Of a stretch of 64,000 nt of DNA, positions 43,470-54,084 are shown piece by piece. The DNA lies in contig CM059199.1 of the NCBI GenBank assembly GCA_030323885.1, forward strand, positions 42,531,347 to 42,595,346. Direction: 5' to 3'. This DNA comes from Branchipolynoe longqiensis (taxonomy: Eukaryota > Annelida > Polychaeta > Phyllodocida > Polynoidae). A program made the position numbers and the translations under genes. Below the pieces are notes generated by a model. The model did no database searches and was not told the origin of the DNA. It worked only from the letters and a program-made list of their open reading frames with translations. Numbering within the stretch: the stretch's first letter is position 1; every line of letters begins with the position of its first letter.

Positions 43470-43674
43470 TTATAGTGCTACCATTACCCACTCAGTCGCA
43501 TTATCCTGACACTGAGCAAATCAGTACTTGCCCTATCCTACTAATGCTGTGAACCAGGCTAGGAAGCGACAATTTCAATTTTGTAAGTGACTAGCTTGAC
43601 TCAACAGGGAATCGAACCACCGACCTTCTGCATAGGAATCCGGCGCTGTACCGATTAGGTCACCGCATCCGGTC
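43470..43674 (-). mobile_element. SINE-A, head type 1, 3'-truncated
   Basis: The complement starts ACCGGATGCGGTGACCTAAT. The B-box region is CGGTGGTTCGATTCCCTGTT. The body is read to GACTGAGTGGGTAATGG. Confidence 0.85.
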
Positions 43675-43757
43675 ATAGAACTATATCTAGCACACATATG
43701 TTGTGTATATTTCAACATTTGTAACGTGAAAGAATGTCTTTAAAACCTTCGTTATTT

Positions 43758-43986
43758 TGTTGGTACATTAGTTGTTTAAGCAGAGGAAATTTCAATAGTG
43801 GATGATTGGGCTTCCTCATTCCACTGCTCCTTCCCCAATCCTAATAATGCTGAGCGCCTGGCTAGGAAGCGACAAGTATCAATTTTTAAGTCATTGGTTT
43901 GACTCGACCAGGGTTCAAACCAACAATCCCACAATATACCAACACAGGGGACGGACGCTCTAACTCATTCGACCATCCCGTTTGGT
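43758..43986 (-). mobile_element. SINE-A head type 2 with alternative tail
   Basis: The minus strand begins CAAACGGGATGGTCGAATGA and passes through the first body half. It then follows the alternative tail GAAGGAGCAGTGGAATGAGG, AAATTTCCTCTGCTTAAACA and ACTAATGTACCAAC. This is the best copy of the variant. Confidence 0.85.
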
Positions 43987-44116
43987 TATCGTTCCTTTGA
44001 TGGAGATATTACCCTAGCACCGTTCACCTTCTGAAATGCAATGCGCAGTCTGGTCTGGGGGCAATGCAAGGCAACTATTGGAGACCTTTGACAAGAACAA
44101 ACAAAAATCCATATCC

Positions 44117-44148
<32 letters not shown>

Positions 44149-44152
44149 ATGC
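44117..44152. repeat. TA microsatellite
   Basis: Alternating TA with one TTTA interruption. Frames on both strands across it are artefacts. Confidence 0.9.
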
Positions 44153-44427
44153 ATATCTGGGCAATCCATTTGCATTGTTTCAACTGTCGACCTGTGGCCT
44201 CTGGCGTTATCTTCTGAGTGGTGCTCTGTCTTGCAAACGATAGGTCTATGTCTGTATGCTTGGTCTTAATACCGGCAAGACATCCACCTTACAAATGTAC
44301 CAAATGGGATGGCCTGTACACCAAACCCTACAGCTGCATGTTTGATATTAATGCCCACCAGACATATACCCTATAAATGTCACATATATGGGATTGGCTA
44401 TTCATCAACCCATACACACACCTTTTT

Positions 44428-44545
44428 GACCGAATGTGATGGCTGAATCAGTAGAGCACTGGCTTCCCATGTGGAAGGTCGATAGTTTGATTCCCGGCCA
44501 ATGGCTTACAAAATTGATAGTTGTCGCTTCCTAGCCCTAGATATC
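44428..44545 (+). mobile_element. SINE-A, head type 1, 3'-truncated
   Basis: GACCGAATGTGATGGCTGAA and CCCATGTGGAAGGTCGATAG form the head. The copy ends shortly after GTCGCTTCCTAGCCCTAG. Confidence 0.8.
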
Positions 44546-44739
44546 TATGGGGTTTTAAAGCTAATGGCAAGACTCAGGCTGTAGCCAACACTATCGCCGA
44601 TAATCGCCATTATCAGGAGGTGTCTGGCAGGCATTAAGTATATGGCGGTAGACGGCTTGTGACCTAGATGAAGGTGTGCGCGTCGTACTGTGGGGAGGAT
44701 AGCTCAGGGTATGGCTCGCAGGGGTGGAACTCCGTGACG

Positions 44740-45000
44740 GAAGACTGAAGGTCATGGGGGCGAGGGTCAGGGGTCAGGGGTCGGAGTGGGAGTTCAGGGA
44801 GGGTGAAAGAGCACAAGTGGGGTGGAGGCAGAGAAGGTTGGAGGTCGGAGAGGACGAGGAGGTGGAAGCTGGTGGAGTAGAGGCGAATGGGGGAGTGTGT
44901 GTGTGGGGGGGGGGGGGTGCTCTATGTTATGTACATAGCAGGACAGGGATATTTTCTGGGGGGGGGGGGGGGGGGGGCGGGGGCGGGGAGGGTGGTGATA
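44740..45000 (+). repeat. G-rich low-complexity stretch
   Basis: Loose GGTCAGGGGTCAGGGGTCGG and GGTGGAGGCAGAGAAGG repeats, with long G-runs at 44906-44917 and 44959-44987. Overlapping frames on both strands have no motif. The G-runs may be mis-sized in the assembly. Confidence 0.75.
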
Positions 45001-45108
45001 TCCTAGTGTGTATTTGTAAATGTGGCTTACTGTCTGGGACAACCAAGTCCCAGTACTCGCAGCCAGTGATCGAAGACATGACTCCATTCAATGGGACTGC
45101 TGCTGGTA

Positions 45109-45833
45109 TAGGGCCTGTCACACTACAACAGCCTTAGCGTATGCCGACGTATGTGATTTTCGACCAAAACGTTGGAGTACGTCATCATACATTATGTATA
45201 CATTGGGCATACATTGGGTATGTTCCGGGTACATCGTTATATGTTGCCTTACGTCGCCGTGCGTCGAAGCTCGGAAAAATGTTGTGCAAGCTCAAAATGT
45301 CCAATGTGTGTAAATGTGTGGTTTGTATGTTGAACATATGCAGCATGTACATTTGGGATATGTCAGCATACATTGGGAGTATGATAGAGATAGGTTGGTA
45401 TATGTTACTGCATGTTAGCCATACGTTCAGCCGGTGGGAATGTGCAGTCCACGTACAGTCCATGTACTGCCAACGGATGGATTACATACTCCTAACATAT
45501 TACGAAAATATACCTGCCATATCTCCAGCGTATTTAACGTATACGCCATACTTCTAGCAATGGAGTAACATATGTAATGTTGGTCAGCATTCTGTGAGTG
45601 TATGCGAGAGTTTTGTGAACATTTTGCGAACGTTTTGCAAGGCACATGAACGCTCTCATATGCTAGCAATAGATCAGAGATATGTTCTGCATATGTTATG
45701 TATGTTGTGTGTATGTTGTGTATATGCCCATTTTTATCCCCCGCCACTGAAAAGTTTGACGAATGCCGGCGTACTGGCAAATTTTCTAATGTTCAGCACG
45801 CGCTGATGCCGTATGTCGTAGTGTGACAGGGCC
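45109..45833. mobile_element. Family N element with TATGTTG/GTATG-word interior
   Basis: Left end AGGGCCTGTCACACTACAAC; right end GTCGTAGTGTGACAGGGCC. The interior is a string of CATTGGG, ATATGTT, GTATGTTGTG and ATACG words with no tandem period. Overlapping frames of 92-138 residues on both strands are composition artefacts. Same ends as 14445-15121, but no shared interior is visible. Confidence 0.82.
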
Positions 45834-45970
45834 TTTAGTTATGAATAGAGCGGGAGCAGTCCCATGGCTCCTCTCCGCCTCTACCCCCGCAGACCCCCAC
45901 ACACACCCCACCACACATCATTGTAACACATCGAGACTTTCTCTGCTCCTCTGCTGCGCAACTGATTTCT

Positions 45971-46294
45971 GGTTGGTTGGTTGTTGGAGGTTTACGTATT
46001 GGCAACATCTATGGTACCGACTTGTGACAGTGTGCACTCATGGTGACTTGTATGTATAGTGTCGGCCTACTAAGAAATTAGCTTGTCAGCACTATGACCC
46101 AATATCTCACTCAGTCACATTATCCTAACGCTGAGCTAACCAGTCCTTGTCCTATCCTATTAATGCTGAGCACTAAGCTAGGAAGTGACAAGTATCAATT
46201 TTCTAAGTCATTGGTTTTACTCCTCTGGGAATCGAACTCCCCATCTCTCGCACGGGAGATCTGCGCTCTACCGATTCGTCCACGGCGTCCGGTT
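45971..46294 (-). mobile_element. SINE-A, full length, head type 1
   Basis: The complement starts ACCGGACGCCGTGGACGAAT. The B-box region is GGGAGTTCGATTCCCAGAGG. The end reads GTAAACCTCCAACAACCAAC. Confidence 0.9.
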
Positions 46295-46467
46295 GTAGAA
46301 TATGCAAAGCAAACAATTAAATATAATAGATTGTATTCCCATTACAATGATAGGATGTTATATATTTGGATATATCTTACTGTAACTTCCTGGACTCAAC
46401 TGTGGACTGTCGATGCCAAACATGTCGACTGAGAGGGGATGAGAAAGGATACTGGGGACTATACACT

Positions 46468-46985
46468 TGTAAAATATTCCGATTTAATGCATTGGTGGGG
46501 GAATGGAAATGTTCTATTATTGATCGCGTATATGTGACCAGGTGCATGTATATGTATATGTAGTGCTGGTGGTGCCTGATTGAGATGTAAATAGACATAG
46601 TGGTGCTGGCAGGACTGTGTGTAAGGAGCACTCAGAACCTACCCCTTCCCTCCTCTGCTAGTCAGGATCACCACACTCAGGCTCAAGGCAGGTGGTGGCC
46701 AGGGTAGCCACACAGCTTGGTGGTGGTGGGCAGATCCCTGGTAACCATGGGGACCAGGAATGCTGGATCCCTATTGGTGGAGCTAAGAATGCTTGTTTCT
46801 CATTGGGAGAATAGGGTGGGGTGATACTCAACACTGAATCCATGTACCATATAAATAATAAACCAGAGGGTTTGGCTCTCGCTCTTCCTTTACACGTTAT
46901 ACTCTTCCTTTCTCTTTGCCTGTATTGATTTCACTATAGCATGCCTACACAACCACAGCTTTGAGCAGTAGACTTTACACACTGT
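46468..46985 (-). repeat. Family F terminal-repeat-like unit, minus-strand copy
   Basis: On the minus strand it starts GTGTAAAGTCTACTGCTCAA and GTGGTTGTGTAGGCATGC, continues GAGAAAGGAAGAGTATAACG and CAGCACCACTATGTCTATTT, and ends ATCGGAATATTTTAC. It is closest to the 21795 copy. No frame is conserved. Confidence 0.78.
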
Positions 46986-47398
46986 TGCACGTAGAATACA
47001 GGAAAGTCTTCATTGCCCTACTACTTTGGTACCATTTTGATCATCATTAAGCATATAATTATCAACCATGTGTGTGATATAAGCTGAAATCTGCCTATGC
47101 ATGGAAATGTATGTTCCCCCATTTTAAGCCACATTTCACTCCTCTGTTTCCCAACCATAATATGGTCGCTTCATATTAAATGTCCTGCTAGGCAAATAAA
47201 AAATGCATTTAATTTATGCTGCAATATAATATCTAAAACTCATTATTAAAGCCCATAAAACTAATTACATCAGTATCGGGCTGCCTCTCTGGGATGACAG
47301 ATACTGATAAATAATTAAAATAATTAACTTTTTCCATTCAGGACATCTCTTGATTAACAACATGTTCATTTATACTTATGTGTTAGTCTACACTGACC
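46986..47398. other. No gene recognised
   Basis: AT-rich spacer with no repeat or motif recognised. Confidence 0.4.
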
Positions 47399-47653
47399 TT
47401 GACCACTGGGAAATCAGGCCGCCAGCACCATGACCTGATATCCCACTCAGTCACATTATCCTGACACTGAACCAACCAGTCCTTGCCCTATCCTAATAAT
47501 TACGAGCACCAGGCTAAGTAGCCACAAGTATCAATTTTTAAGTCATCGGTTTGACTCGACCAGGGTTCGAACCCACGAAACCATGGGTTCGGATCACCCG
47601 ATCTCCCAAATCAGGAGACGGACGCTCAACTCATTCGGGCATTCCGTCTGGCC
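47399..47653 (-). mobile_element. SINE-A, head type 2, 3'-truncated
   Basis: The complement starts CCAGACGGAATGCCCGAATG. The head carries a partly duplicated B-box region (GGTTCGAACCC and ATCCGAACCC on the plus strand). The body is read to GGCGGCCTGATTTCCCAGTG. Confidence 0.87.
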
Positions 47654-47848
47654 CATGTGACAGTGGGAGCACAGGTAGTTGGGTCAGGGCTGGCGTCACC
47701 AGTCCCTGTTTGAGTAAGGAGCAAATAGATTGAGAGTGCCCATTGGCTAGTACTATAATATAATAATATATAACAATAATATAATAACAATAATCTGTTC
47801 CGCATCTTTACACTCGCATACTGTTTATACATCACAAACATATATATT

Positions 47849-48008
47849 TATTATGTGCTTTTGGAATAAGTAATAAGACATGGTATATGAGTAGTCTAAT
47901 TTGATTATATACATGATGTGCTTCTAGGATAAATAATGAGATATGTAATGTGAGTAGTCTAATTTGATTATATGTATAATGTGTTTTTTGAATAAGTAAT
48001 GAGACATG
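47849..48008. repeat. 64-bp tandem repeat, 2.5 units
   Basis: Units contain TGTGCTTTTGGAATAAGTAA, TGAGACATG and GAGTAGTCTAATTTGATTAT at spacing of about 64 bp (47887 and 47951). The third unit is cut at the start of family F at 48009. The minus-strand frame here is repeat-derived. Confidence 0.8.
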
Positions 48009-48577
48009 TTGTGAAGTCGTCGTCTGGCAGCTGTAGTTGTGTAGGCAGCCTAATAGGAAATCAATACAGACAAGGAGAGAAAGGAAGAGTATAAAGAGTG
48101 AAAGAAAAAAGTGAGAGCTTGCACCCTCAGGTTTATTATTATATAGGTGTACATGGATCTGATATGGCATACCACCTGACCATGCTCTCCAATGAACAAT
48201 AAGCATTTCTAGGTCCACCAATGAACAGTAAGCATTCTTGTGTCACCATGGCTACTGTGATCTACCCACCACCACCATGCCTTGTGGCTCTTGGACTGCA
48301 CCTGCCTTGCTGTGTGTGTATGTAGTGATCTGTGACTAACAGTTGGGGGGAGGGGGTAGTGATTATAGCTCTTGAGCCCTTCCACAATAACAATAGTGCC
48401 CCTCGCACACTATCTATTTAATACACAATGACTATGAACCAGAAGTAAAGAGTCACCAGCAACTACATAAATACATTCATGCACCTGCCCCTATATATAG
48501 GCCATATAGACCATTTGTAATCCTTTATAGACCAGTTCACATTCCCCACCATTGCGTTTTATCGGAATATTTTACAA
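48009..48577 (+). repeat. Family F terminal-repeat-like unit, copy 3
   Basis: Starts AAGTCGTCGTCTGGCAGCTG and TAGTTGTGTAGGCAGCC, then AGAAAGGAAGAGTATAAAG, CTCAGGTTTATTATTATATA and CATGCACCTGCCCCTATATA. It ends TTATCGGAATATTTTACA. The first 27 bases match the leader in front of the recombinase fragment at 59591. Confidence 0.8.
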
Positions 48578-48727
48578 TGTGATGGGAGTCCTCTCCTCAC
48601 CGCCACACACAACCTCCCGAAAGTCCTTCTGTTGCAATCGGGGATCTGGTATATTTGAAGAGCTCTTTTCCAAGGCATGGATTGGCGCTTATTGCCTTTT
48701 GGAAAATAGCTCTTCTTATTGGGTGTG

Positions 48728-48905
48728 TTGTAATCTGCACTGACCTCTCATGTAAGGAGCCACATAGACAGGTAGTGGTAGATAGGGTGATTGAATCAGG
48801 GAACCTAGGTAGTGTAATAGTTAACATGCTAGCACTGGAATGGCAATTGCACATTTGACATCCTGCTCTCGGTGCAATATTTCCCATTTTCATCATCCAT
48901 ATGAC
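48728..48905 (+). mobile_element. SINE-B copy with leader
   Basis: Leader AATCTGCACTGACCTCTCAT and AAGGAGCCACATAGACAGGT. Head ACCTAGGTAGTGTAATAGTT. 3' segment GTGCAATATTTCCCATTTTC. The B box is mutated. Confidence 0.8.
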
Positions 48906-48945
48906 AATATATATAGAGAGTATGGTTGTATTCTCGCGGGTTATC

Positions 48946-50208
48946 GCCCTGGGCCCCTATGCATGAGCCAGTGTTAGGGCCATAACCGTGGTTTGGCTGG
49001 CTCCACACGGCTAACGGTGGAAAATCTGTATGCATCAACCGGTGCCAGCACTAGCCACCGACCGTAGCCTAGGCTAAGCTAAACTACTTTCAGAGCAGGG
49101 GTAACGGGCTACCCGGACCATTTAGTGTGCATGTGTGGATCTCAATCTATTCAATGCTATCATATTTAACAGGATTACATACTCAGTAAGTGAAATTTCA
49201 GCAAATTAACCTTAAATTCGAAGCGATATTAACGCTGCCGCTAAATCAGTGGCGAAATTAATATTGTCGAATCGACGAATCTAAACTAAACAAACCGCTG
49301 CAGTCGCCGAATGGGCGGCGATATTGTCAGAATGATGTGCTTGCCAGGAACAGGCTCACCAGTAAAAAGGGTTGCTGGTTCCCGGTGTGTGAAGAAGGCA
49401 ACCGCCGCATCGGCGGCAATATATTAGGCCCAAATCTATTCAATGCTATCATATTTGACAGAATTACATACTCAATAAGTGAAATTTTATCAAATTAACC
49501 CTAAATTCGAACCGATATTAAGGCGGCGATATTCACATTGTCGAATCGACGAATGTAAAGTAAACAAATCGCCGCCGCCGCATGGACGTCGATATCCATA
49601 CTGTCGAATATCAACAAAACGGATCGCTGCCGCCGCATCGGCGGCAATATATTAGGCCCAAATCTATTCAATGCTGTCATATTTAACAGAATTACATACA
49701 CCATAAGTGAAATTTTATCAATTTAACCCTAAATTAGAACCGATATTAACGGCGCCGCCGCATCGGCGGCGATATTCATATTGTCGAATCGACGAATGTA
49801 AAGTAAACAAATCGCCGCCGCCGCATGGACGTCGATATCCATACTGTCGAATATCAACAAAACAGATTGCCACTGCCGCATCAGCGGCAATATATTAGGC
49901 CCAAATCTATTCAATGCTGTCATATTTAACAGAATTACGTACGACATAAGTGAAATTGTTATCAATTTAACCCTAAATTCGAACCGATATTAACCATGCC
50001 GCATTGCCAGCGTTATTCATATTGTTGAATCAAGGGAATTCCCAAATCTATAAATAACTTCAAGGTTAGCTATCCCCCCCGGCTTGGACATTGGTGCATG
50101 TGGCTTGACCTAATTAACCAAGGCCCTCCTAGCCACGGATAGCTACCCCAGAGTTAGCGTGTAGCACCGGCTATGCGTAGCTCCAACCCATGCATACGGC
50201 CCCTGGGC
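48946..50208 (+). mobile_element. Family O element, copy 2, with internal tandem units
   Basis: Left end GCCCTGGGCCCCTATGCATG; right end CCATGCATACGGCCCCTGGGC, an imperfect inverted repeat of about 24 bp. From 49137 to 50040 it holds about four units of 224-292 bp with AGGCCCAAATCTATTCAATG, TAAGTGAAATTTTATCAA, CCTAAATTCGAACCGATATT and palindromic GCCGCCGCATCGGCGGC. Short frames rich in hydrophobic residues follow the repeat and are not genes. Confidence 0.75.
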
Positions 50209-50932
50209 ATTTAAATTGGGAAATCACTGAAGTGAGGGGTGGGCGTTTACCCACACATGGGCCTTTAAGGGGTGGGCGTTTACGAAATATTGGCCAAGTT
50301 GGGGGTAGGCATTAACCTACACATAGGCGTTAACCTGCGACAATAGTATATATATATTGTAGTGGCCCACGGCCCTCCGACCCACAGAGAAGAACACCAA
50401 GATTCAATTCAGTGTACGCTTCACCCTTGGTTTATTGAACCCTCTGCTCTTCGCGGCGTCAGTAGTTGTCTGACCCGCCCCCTGACTCGCCAGATCCCAC
50501 ATCGACTCTATAGGGTGTGTGTGTGGGGGGGGGGGGGGGGGGGGGTCAGCCACACACAGTAGAGGTCAGCCCAGTTGGGGTCTGACCGGTGGCTACCCAT
50601 GCCGCCACCTGGCGCAGTGCGTAGGTACTGCGCTGGTGCAGGGCGTAGTCTCCGCTGCTACCGCATGGTAGTAGAGCTCATGTTCAGACTACTACAATAT
50701 CATATATAATGTAGTATCTGAATACAAAACAAATTTGGTTCATGGACAAAGGCCTTCCCAGCTAAATATAACAAGAGAACACGGGACGCAACATCAGGTG
50801 CCCGTCTGCGGTTTGTCTGAAAGGAAATAATGAGTTTTCCAACTGGTAGCGACCAAAATAGCAGGTTTCGACTGATGGCAGGTCACCCTGAGTGTTTTAT
50901 ATCTGAATCAACTTCAAAACACACCGGCTGAG
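50209..50932. other. Low-complexity and unassigned sequence, no gene
   Basis: GGGGTGGGCGTTTAC occurs twice (50236 and 50269) with a variant at 50300. A G-run of about 20 sits at 50525-50546. No repeat family or coding feature otherwise. Confidence 0.45.
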
Positions 50933-51206
50933 GTGGCATAATCCGGTCAAGTCAAATCAATGATTTTAAAATTGATACTTTTCGCTTCCTAGCCTGGCAC
51001 TCAGCATTATTAGGATAGGGCAAGGACTGGTTGGCTCAGTGTCAGGATAATGTGACTGAGTGGGATATCGGGTCATAGTGCCTGCAGCCTGATTTCCCAG
51101 TGGGGCAGCACTATAAAAGTTGCCATGAGTGTGCACTGTCACAAGTCAGTACCCATCCTGATATGACCTTAGATGTTGCCAAGATGCTAAACTCCAAAAA
51201 CCATCC
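50933..51206 (+). mobile_element. SINE-A with deleted head
   Basis: ACCGGCTGAGGTGGCATAAT joins directly to CCGGTCAAGTCAAATCAATG, removing the middle of the head including the B box. The body is well kept to AACTCCAAAAACCATCC. Confidence 0.85.
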
Positions 51207-51335
51207 AACCAACTTTATAACAAGCCCAATTTCAAAAGACTGGTGGTTGTTTCTGTGTACTGTGGGTGGGTGTCGCTAATCGGTAATCGCGAATCGGTGC
51301 AACATGACAAATATTGTTGGATGTCGTTGCTGTTT

Positions 51336-51624
51336 ATTGTTTTTTACATCCTAGCAACATCTAATATCATATCAGGATGGATACCGACTTGTGACAGTGC
51401 GTACTAATGGCTACTTTATGGTGTTGTCCCAATGGGAGACTAGGCTACCGTCACATTACCCTGATACTGTGCTAACCAGTCCTTGTCCTATCCTATTAAT
51501 GCTGAGCGCCAGGCCAGGTGGCGACAAGTATCAATTGTATAAGTCAGTGGTTTAACTCAGCTGGGATTCGAACTCACGACCTTCCGCACGGGAAGCGATC
51601 GCTCTACCGTTTCCGCCATCGCGG
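51336..51624 (-). mobile_element. SINE-A, head type 1, internally deleted
   Basis: The complement starts ACCGCGATGGCGGAAACGG and keeps the B-box region GTGAGTTCGAATCCCAGCTG. It lacks about 40 bp of the body around the GATATC segment. Confidence 0.85.
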
Positions 51625-51634
51625 TATATTTGGA

Positions 51635-51950
51635 TCTTACACCCTAGTGATATTTATGCTCATATCAGGACGGATAGCAACTAGACATATTCCGCACCCT
51701 TAGCGACTGTATAGTGCTGCCGCCATTGCTAAACCATGCCGCCGTCACAATGACGCGATATCTCACTCAGTCATGTTATACTCATATGGAACAACCCAAC
51801 ACTTGCCCTGGCCATCTAATGCCCAAGCCCAGAACAGGTAGAAACAAGTACCAATTCTGAAAGTCATTGGCCTCACTCGGCCGCGTATTGAACCCACGAC
51901 CTCTGGTATGGGGAGGAGGCGCTCTACTAATTCGTCCATCCGTTCAATCG
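51635..51950 (-). mobile_element. SINE-A, highly diverged copy
   Basis: The order of SINE-A landmarks is kept on the complement: head GATGGACGAATTAGTAGAGC, B-box region GTGGGTTCAATACGCGGCCG, GCCAATGACTTTCAGAATTG and ACTGAGTGAGATATCGCG. Many substitutions make this an older insertion than its neighbour. Confidence 0.78.
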
Positions 51951-52202
51951 GGACCGGGTATCGGTAACGTAAGGCGACATGTGAAATTAACATGGTCTGT
52001 GAATATTTTATTTTGTCAAATTAATGTTGCATACTCCGATGGCTTTGAATTCCTGTAATTTTTCTGAGACAAAGATATTAAGTTGATTGTTAGATATCGT
52101 CCCGAATCTTCGAAAGGGGGAAGAAAAACAAGGTGGACAAAGGAAGAGGTGGGAAGGCAACATCAGGGAATGGACATGCCTGGCCCGACCTGCCTGGAGT
52201 TT

Positions 52203-52548
52203 GGTAAGAAGTTAGTTTTATTTAACAACGCCTCTAGAGCACATTCATTTTCATGATCGGCTATTGAACATCAATCATATGGTCATTCTGACATATTTCA
52301 TTTGAGGAAACCTGCTGCCGCTACATAGGCTACTCTTTCCGATAAGCAGCAATGGTTTGTGTATATGCGCTTTCCCACAGACAGGACAGCACATACCACA
52401 GCCTTTGATGAACCAGTTGTGGACCACTGGTTGAAACTGAAAATAGCCCAAACTGCAAATGGATCCAGCGAGCAGGATCGCTCAGATGACCCACACCTTC
52501 ACAGGCGGACACTCTACCGCCTGAGCTACGTCGCACTCCCGGAATTTG
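52203..52548 (-). mobile_element. SINE-D, full-length copy
   Basis: The complement begins GAGTGCGACGTAGCTCAGGC (A-box region) and TAGAGTGTCCGCCTGTG. It runs through CCAGTGGTCCACAACTGGTT, AAGGCTGTGGTATGTGCTGT and CGGAAAGAGTAGCCTATG to GTTGTTAAATAAAACTAAC. The B box is degenerate. 36681-36935 is a truncated relative. The TTAAATAAAAC 3' end fits a LINE-mobilised SINE. Confidence 0.9.
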
Positions 52549-52683
52549 GCAAGTCCCAGAGGGAAGTGGATAACAGGGAAACTGAAGAAAACTGTTTGAA
52601 AAGTAATCACTGGTGCCACAACAACCCTTGTTGTTAAGGGTTTAATGATGATGATGATGATGATGAGATATTGTCTACTGAGG

Positions 52684-52740
52684 ATTGGTTGTTGGAGTCT
52701 TACATCCTGGCAACATCTAAGGTTATATCAGTACGGGTCT
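52684..52740 (-). mobile_element. SINE-A 3'-end fragment
   Basis: GGTTGTTGGAGTCTTACATC, TGGCAACATCTAAGG and TATATCAG are the terminal 50 bases of SINE-A. It is preceded by an (ATG)n run at 52645-52667. Confidence 0.75.
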
Positions 52741-52974
52741 ACTGAGGAAGATTATCAACATTGCGCATATTGGTCATATGGATCATCGAAAACTTCACTG
52801 TGCCTTATTACTATCCGCCTCATTCACGATCAAGTCACCGGGCTCGATCGGCGTTATCGGCTAGTGTCCACATGGCATTGGCTACAGACATTGTCTATCA
52901 TGAATTTGTATTCTGCTGGAAACTTTTCGCTATGACTGATTAATTGCAGTCACTGGAATGCCCAAACGGTAAAG

Positions 52975-53441
52975 GAACGACAAATTCCTGACCTAAAAAC
53001 TTACAAAAATATCTGTGCAAAATAAGGCTAGGAAACCCCCAGTAAGCTGCACTGCAAAGGGGCATGTGATATGTCATGGCCCACCAGCGGGATGCCCAAT
53101 GGAAGGTAACCATGCCAAAAGTAGCCAGATAACACACCACACAGCTACGTACAAGCCTATGATATGTAAATAGGAGTAGGCTAGTCTAGTAATAAGAGTA
53201 TAAAAATAAATACATATATACCAAGAAAATCCCCCCAAAAATAACATAGGCTATTAACCATACCAACCAATTATCTATCTGCTACTGAAATGCAGGCAAT
53301 CAAATACCTTATCAGCAGCCACTGTGTGGTAAGATAACACCAACACTACAACTGGCCAGCATTGAAAACAAGCCTGGGTACCCGGGCTTATATGCTATGG
53401 ACAGTATAAATACAGCCTCAATAAAAAAAATAAAAAATAAA
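52975..53441 (+). mobile_element. Family E retroposon-like repeat, copy 3
   Basis: GTGATATGTCATGGCCCACC, AAAAGTAGCCAGATAACACA, CAAGCCTATGATATGTAAAT, ATCAAATACCTTATCAGCAG, CTGGCCAGCATTGAAAACAA and an A-rich end (AATAAAAAAAATAAAAAAT). The 5' part matches 19985-20595 and the middle matches 11335-11706. Confidence 0.82.
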
Positions 53442-53610
53442 AACTTCACTCCTTGGGTACATTGTAGTCCGCAGGGTTTTCAGACTGACCAGGGACCCAG
53501 TCTTCGCACCGACAGCCATTATAATTAAAGCCAGTCTCTAGGGAAGGAATCTGCTAACCAGTAATGACTACCCAACGACAATAAATCATGTCTGAACAGT
53601 GTTCTAATTA

Positions 53611-53950
53611 TTCGGGATGGCCGCATGAGTTGAGCGTCCATCTCCCGTTCTGGTAGATTGAGGAATTTGAAATCACGGGTTCGAAACCTGGTCGAGTAGA
53701 ACCAATGATATAAAAATGTATACCTGTCGCTTCCTAGACAGGTGCTCGTCATTATTATGATATGGCAAGGATAGGTTTGGCTCACTGTCAGGATAATGTG
53801 ACTGAGTGGGATATCAGTGTAGTGCTGCTGGCAGCCTTCCTGGTCTCCTAGTGGGGCAGTGCTATAAAGTCGACATGAGTGTGCACTGTAACAAGTCAGT
53901 ATCCGTCCTGATATGACTTTAGATGTTGCCAGGACATACCACTCCAACAT
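53611..53950 (+). mobile_element. SINE-A, full length, head type 2
   Basis: CGGGATGGCCGCATGAGTTG and CGTCCATCTCCCGTTCTGGT form the head. CACGGGTTCGAAACCTGGTC is the B-box region. The end reads CAGGACATACCACTCCAACA. Confidence 0.88.
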
Positions 53951-54084
53951 CACTAACGTTTTTCATCCCACCACATCACACTAGCTGACAACACCACAGC
54001 CAGTCAAAGGCAGTGTGACGTCCTATGCAACACATGTAAATTGAACTCTTTTTCTGGACTGAATAAGGCTGGTGTTATACCGAA

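Noticed and set aside
44958..44987. Long poly-G run as a biological signal
   Set aside because: Homopolymer G-runs of this size are prone to sequencing and assembly error; no adjacent structure supports a function.
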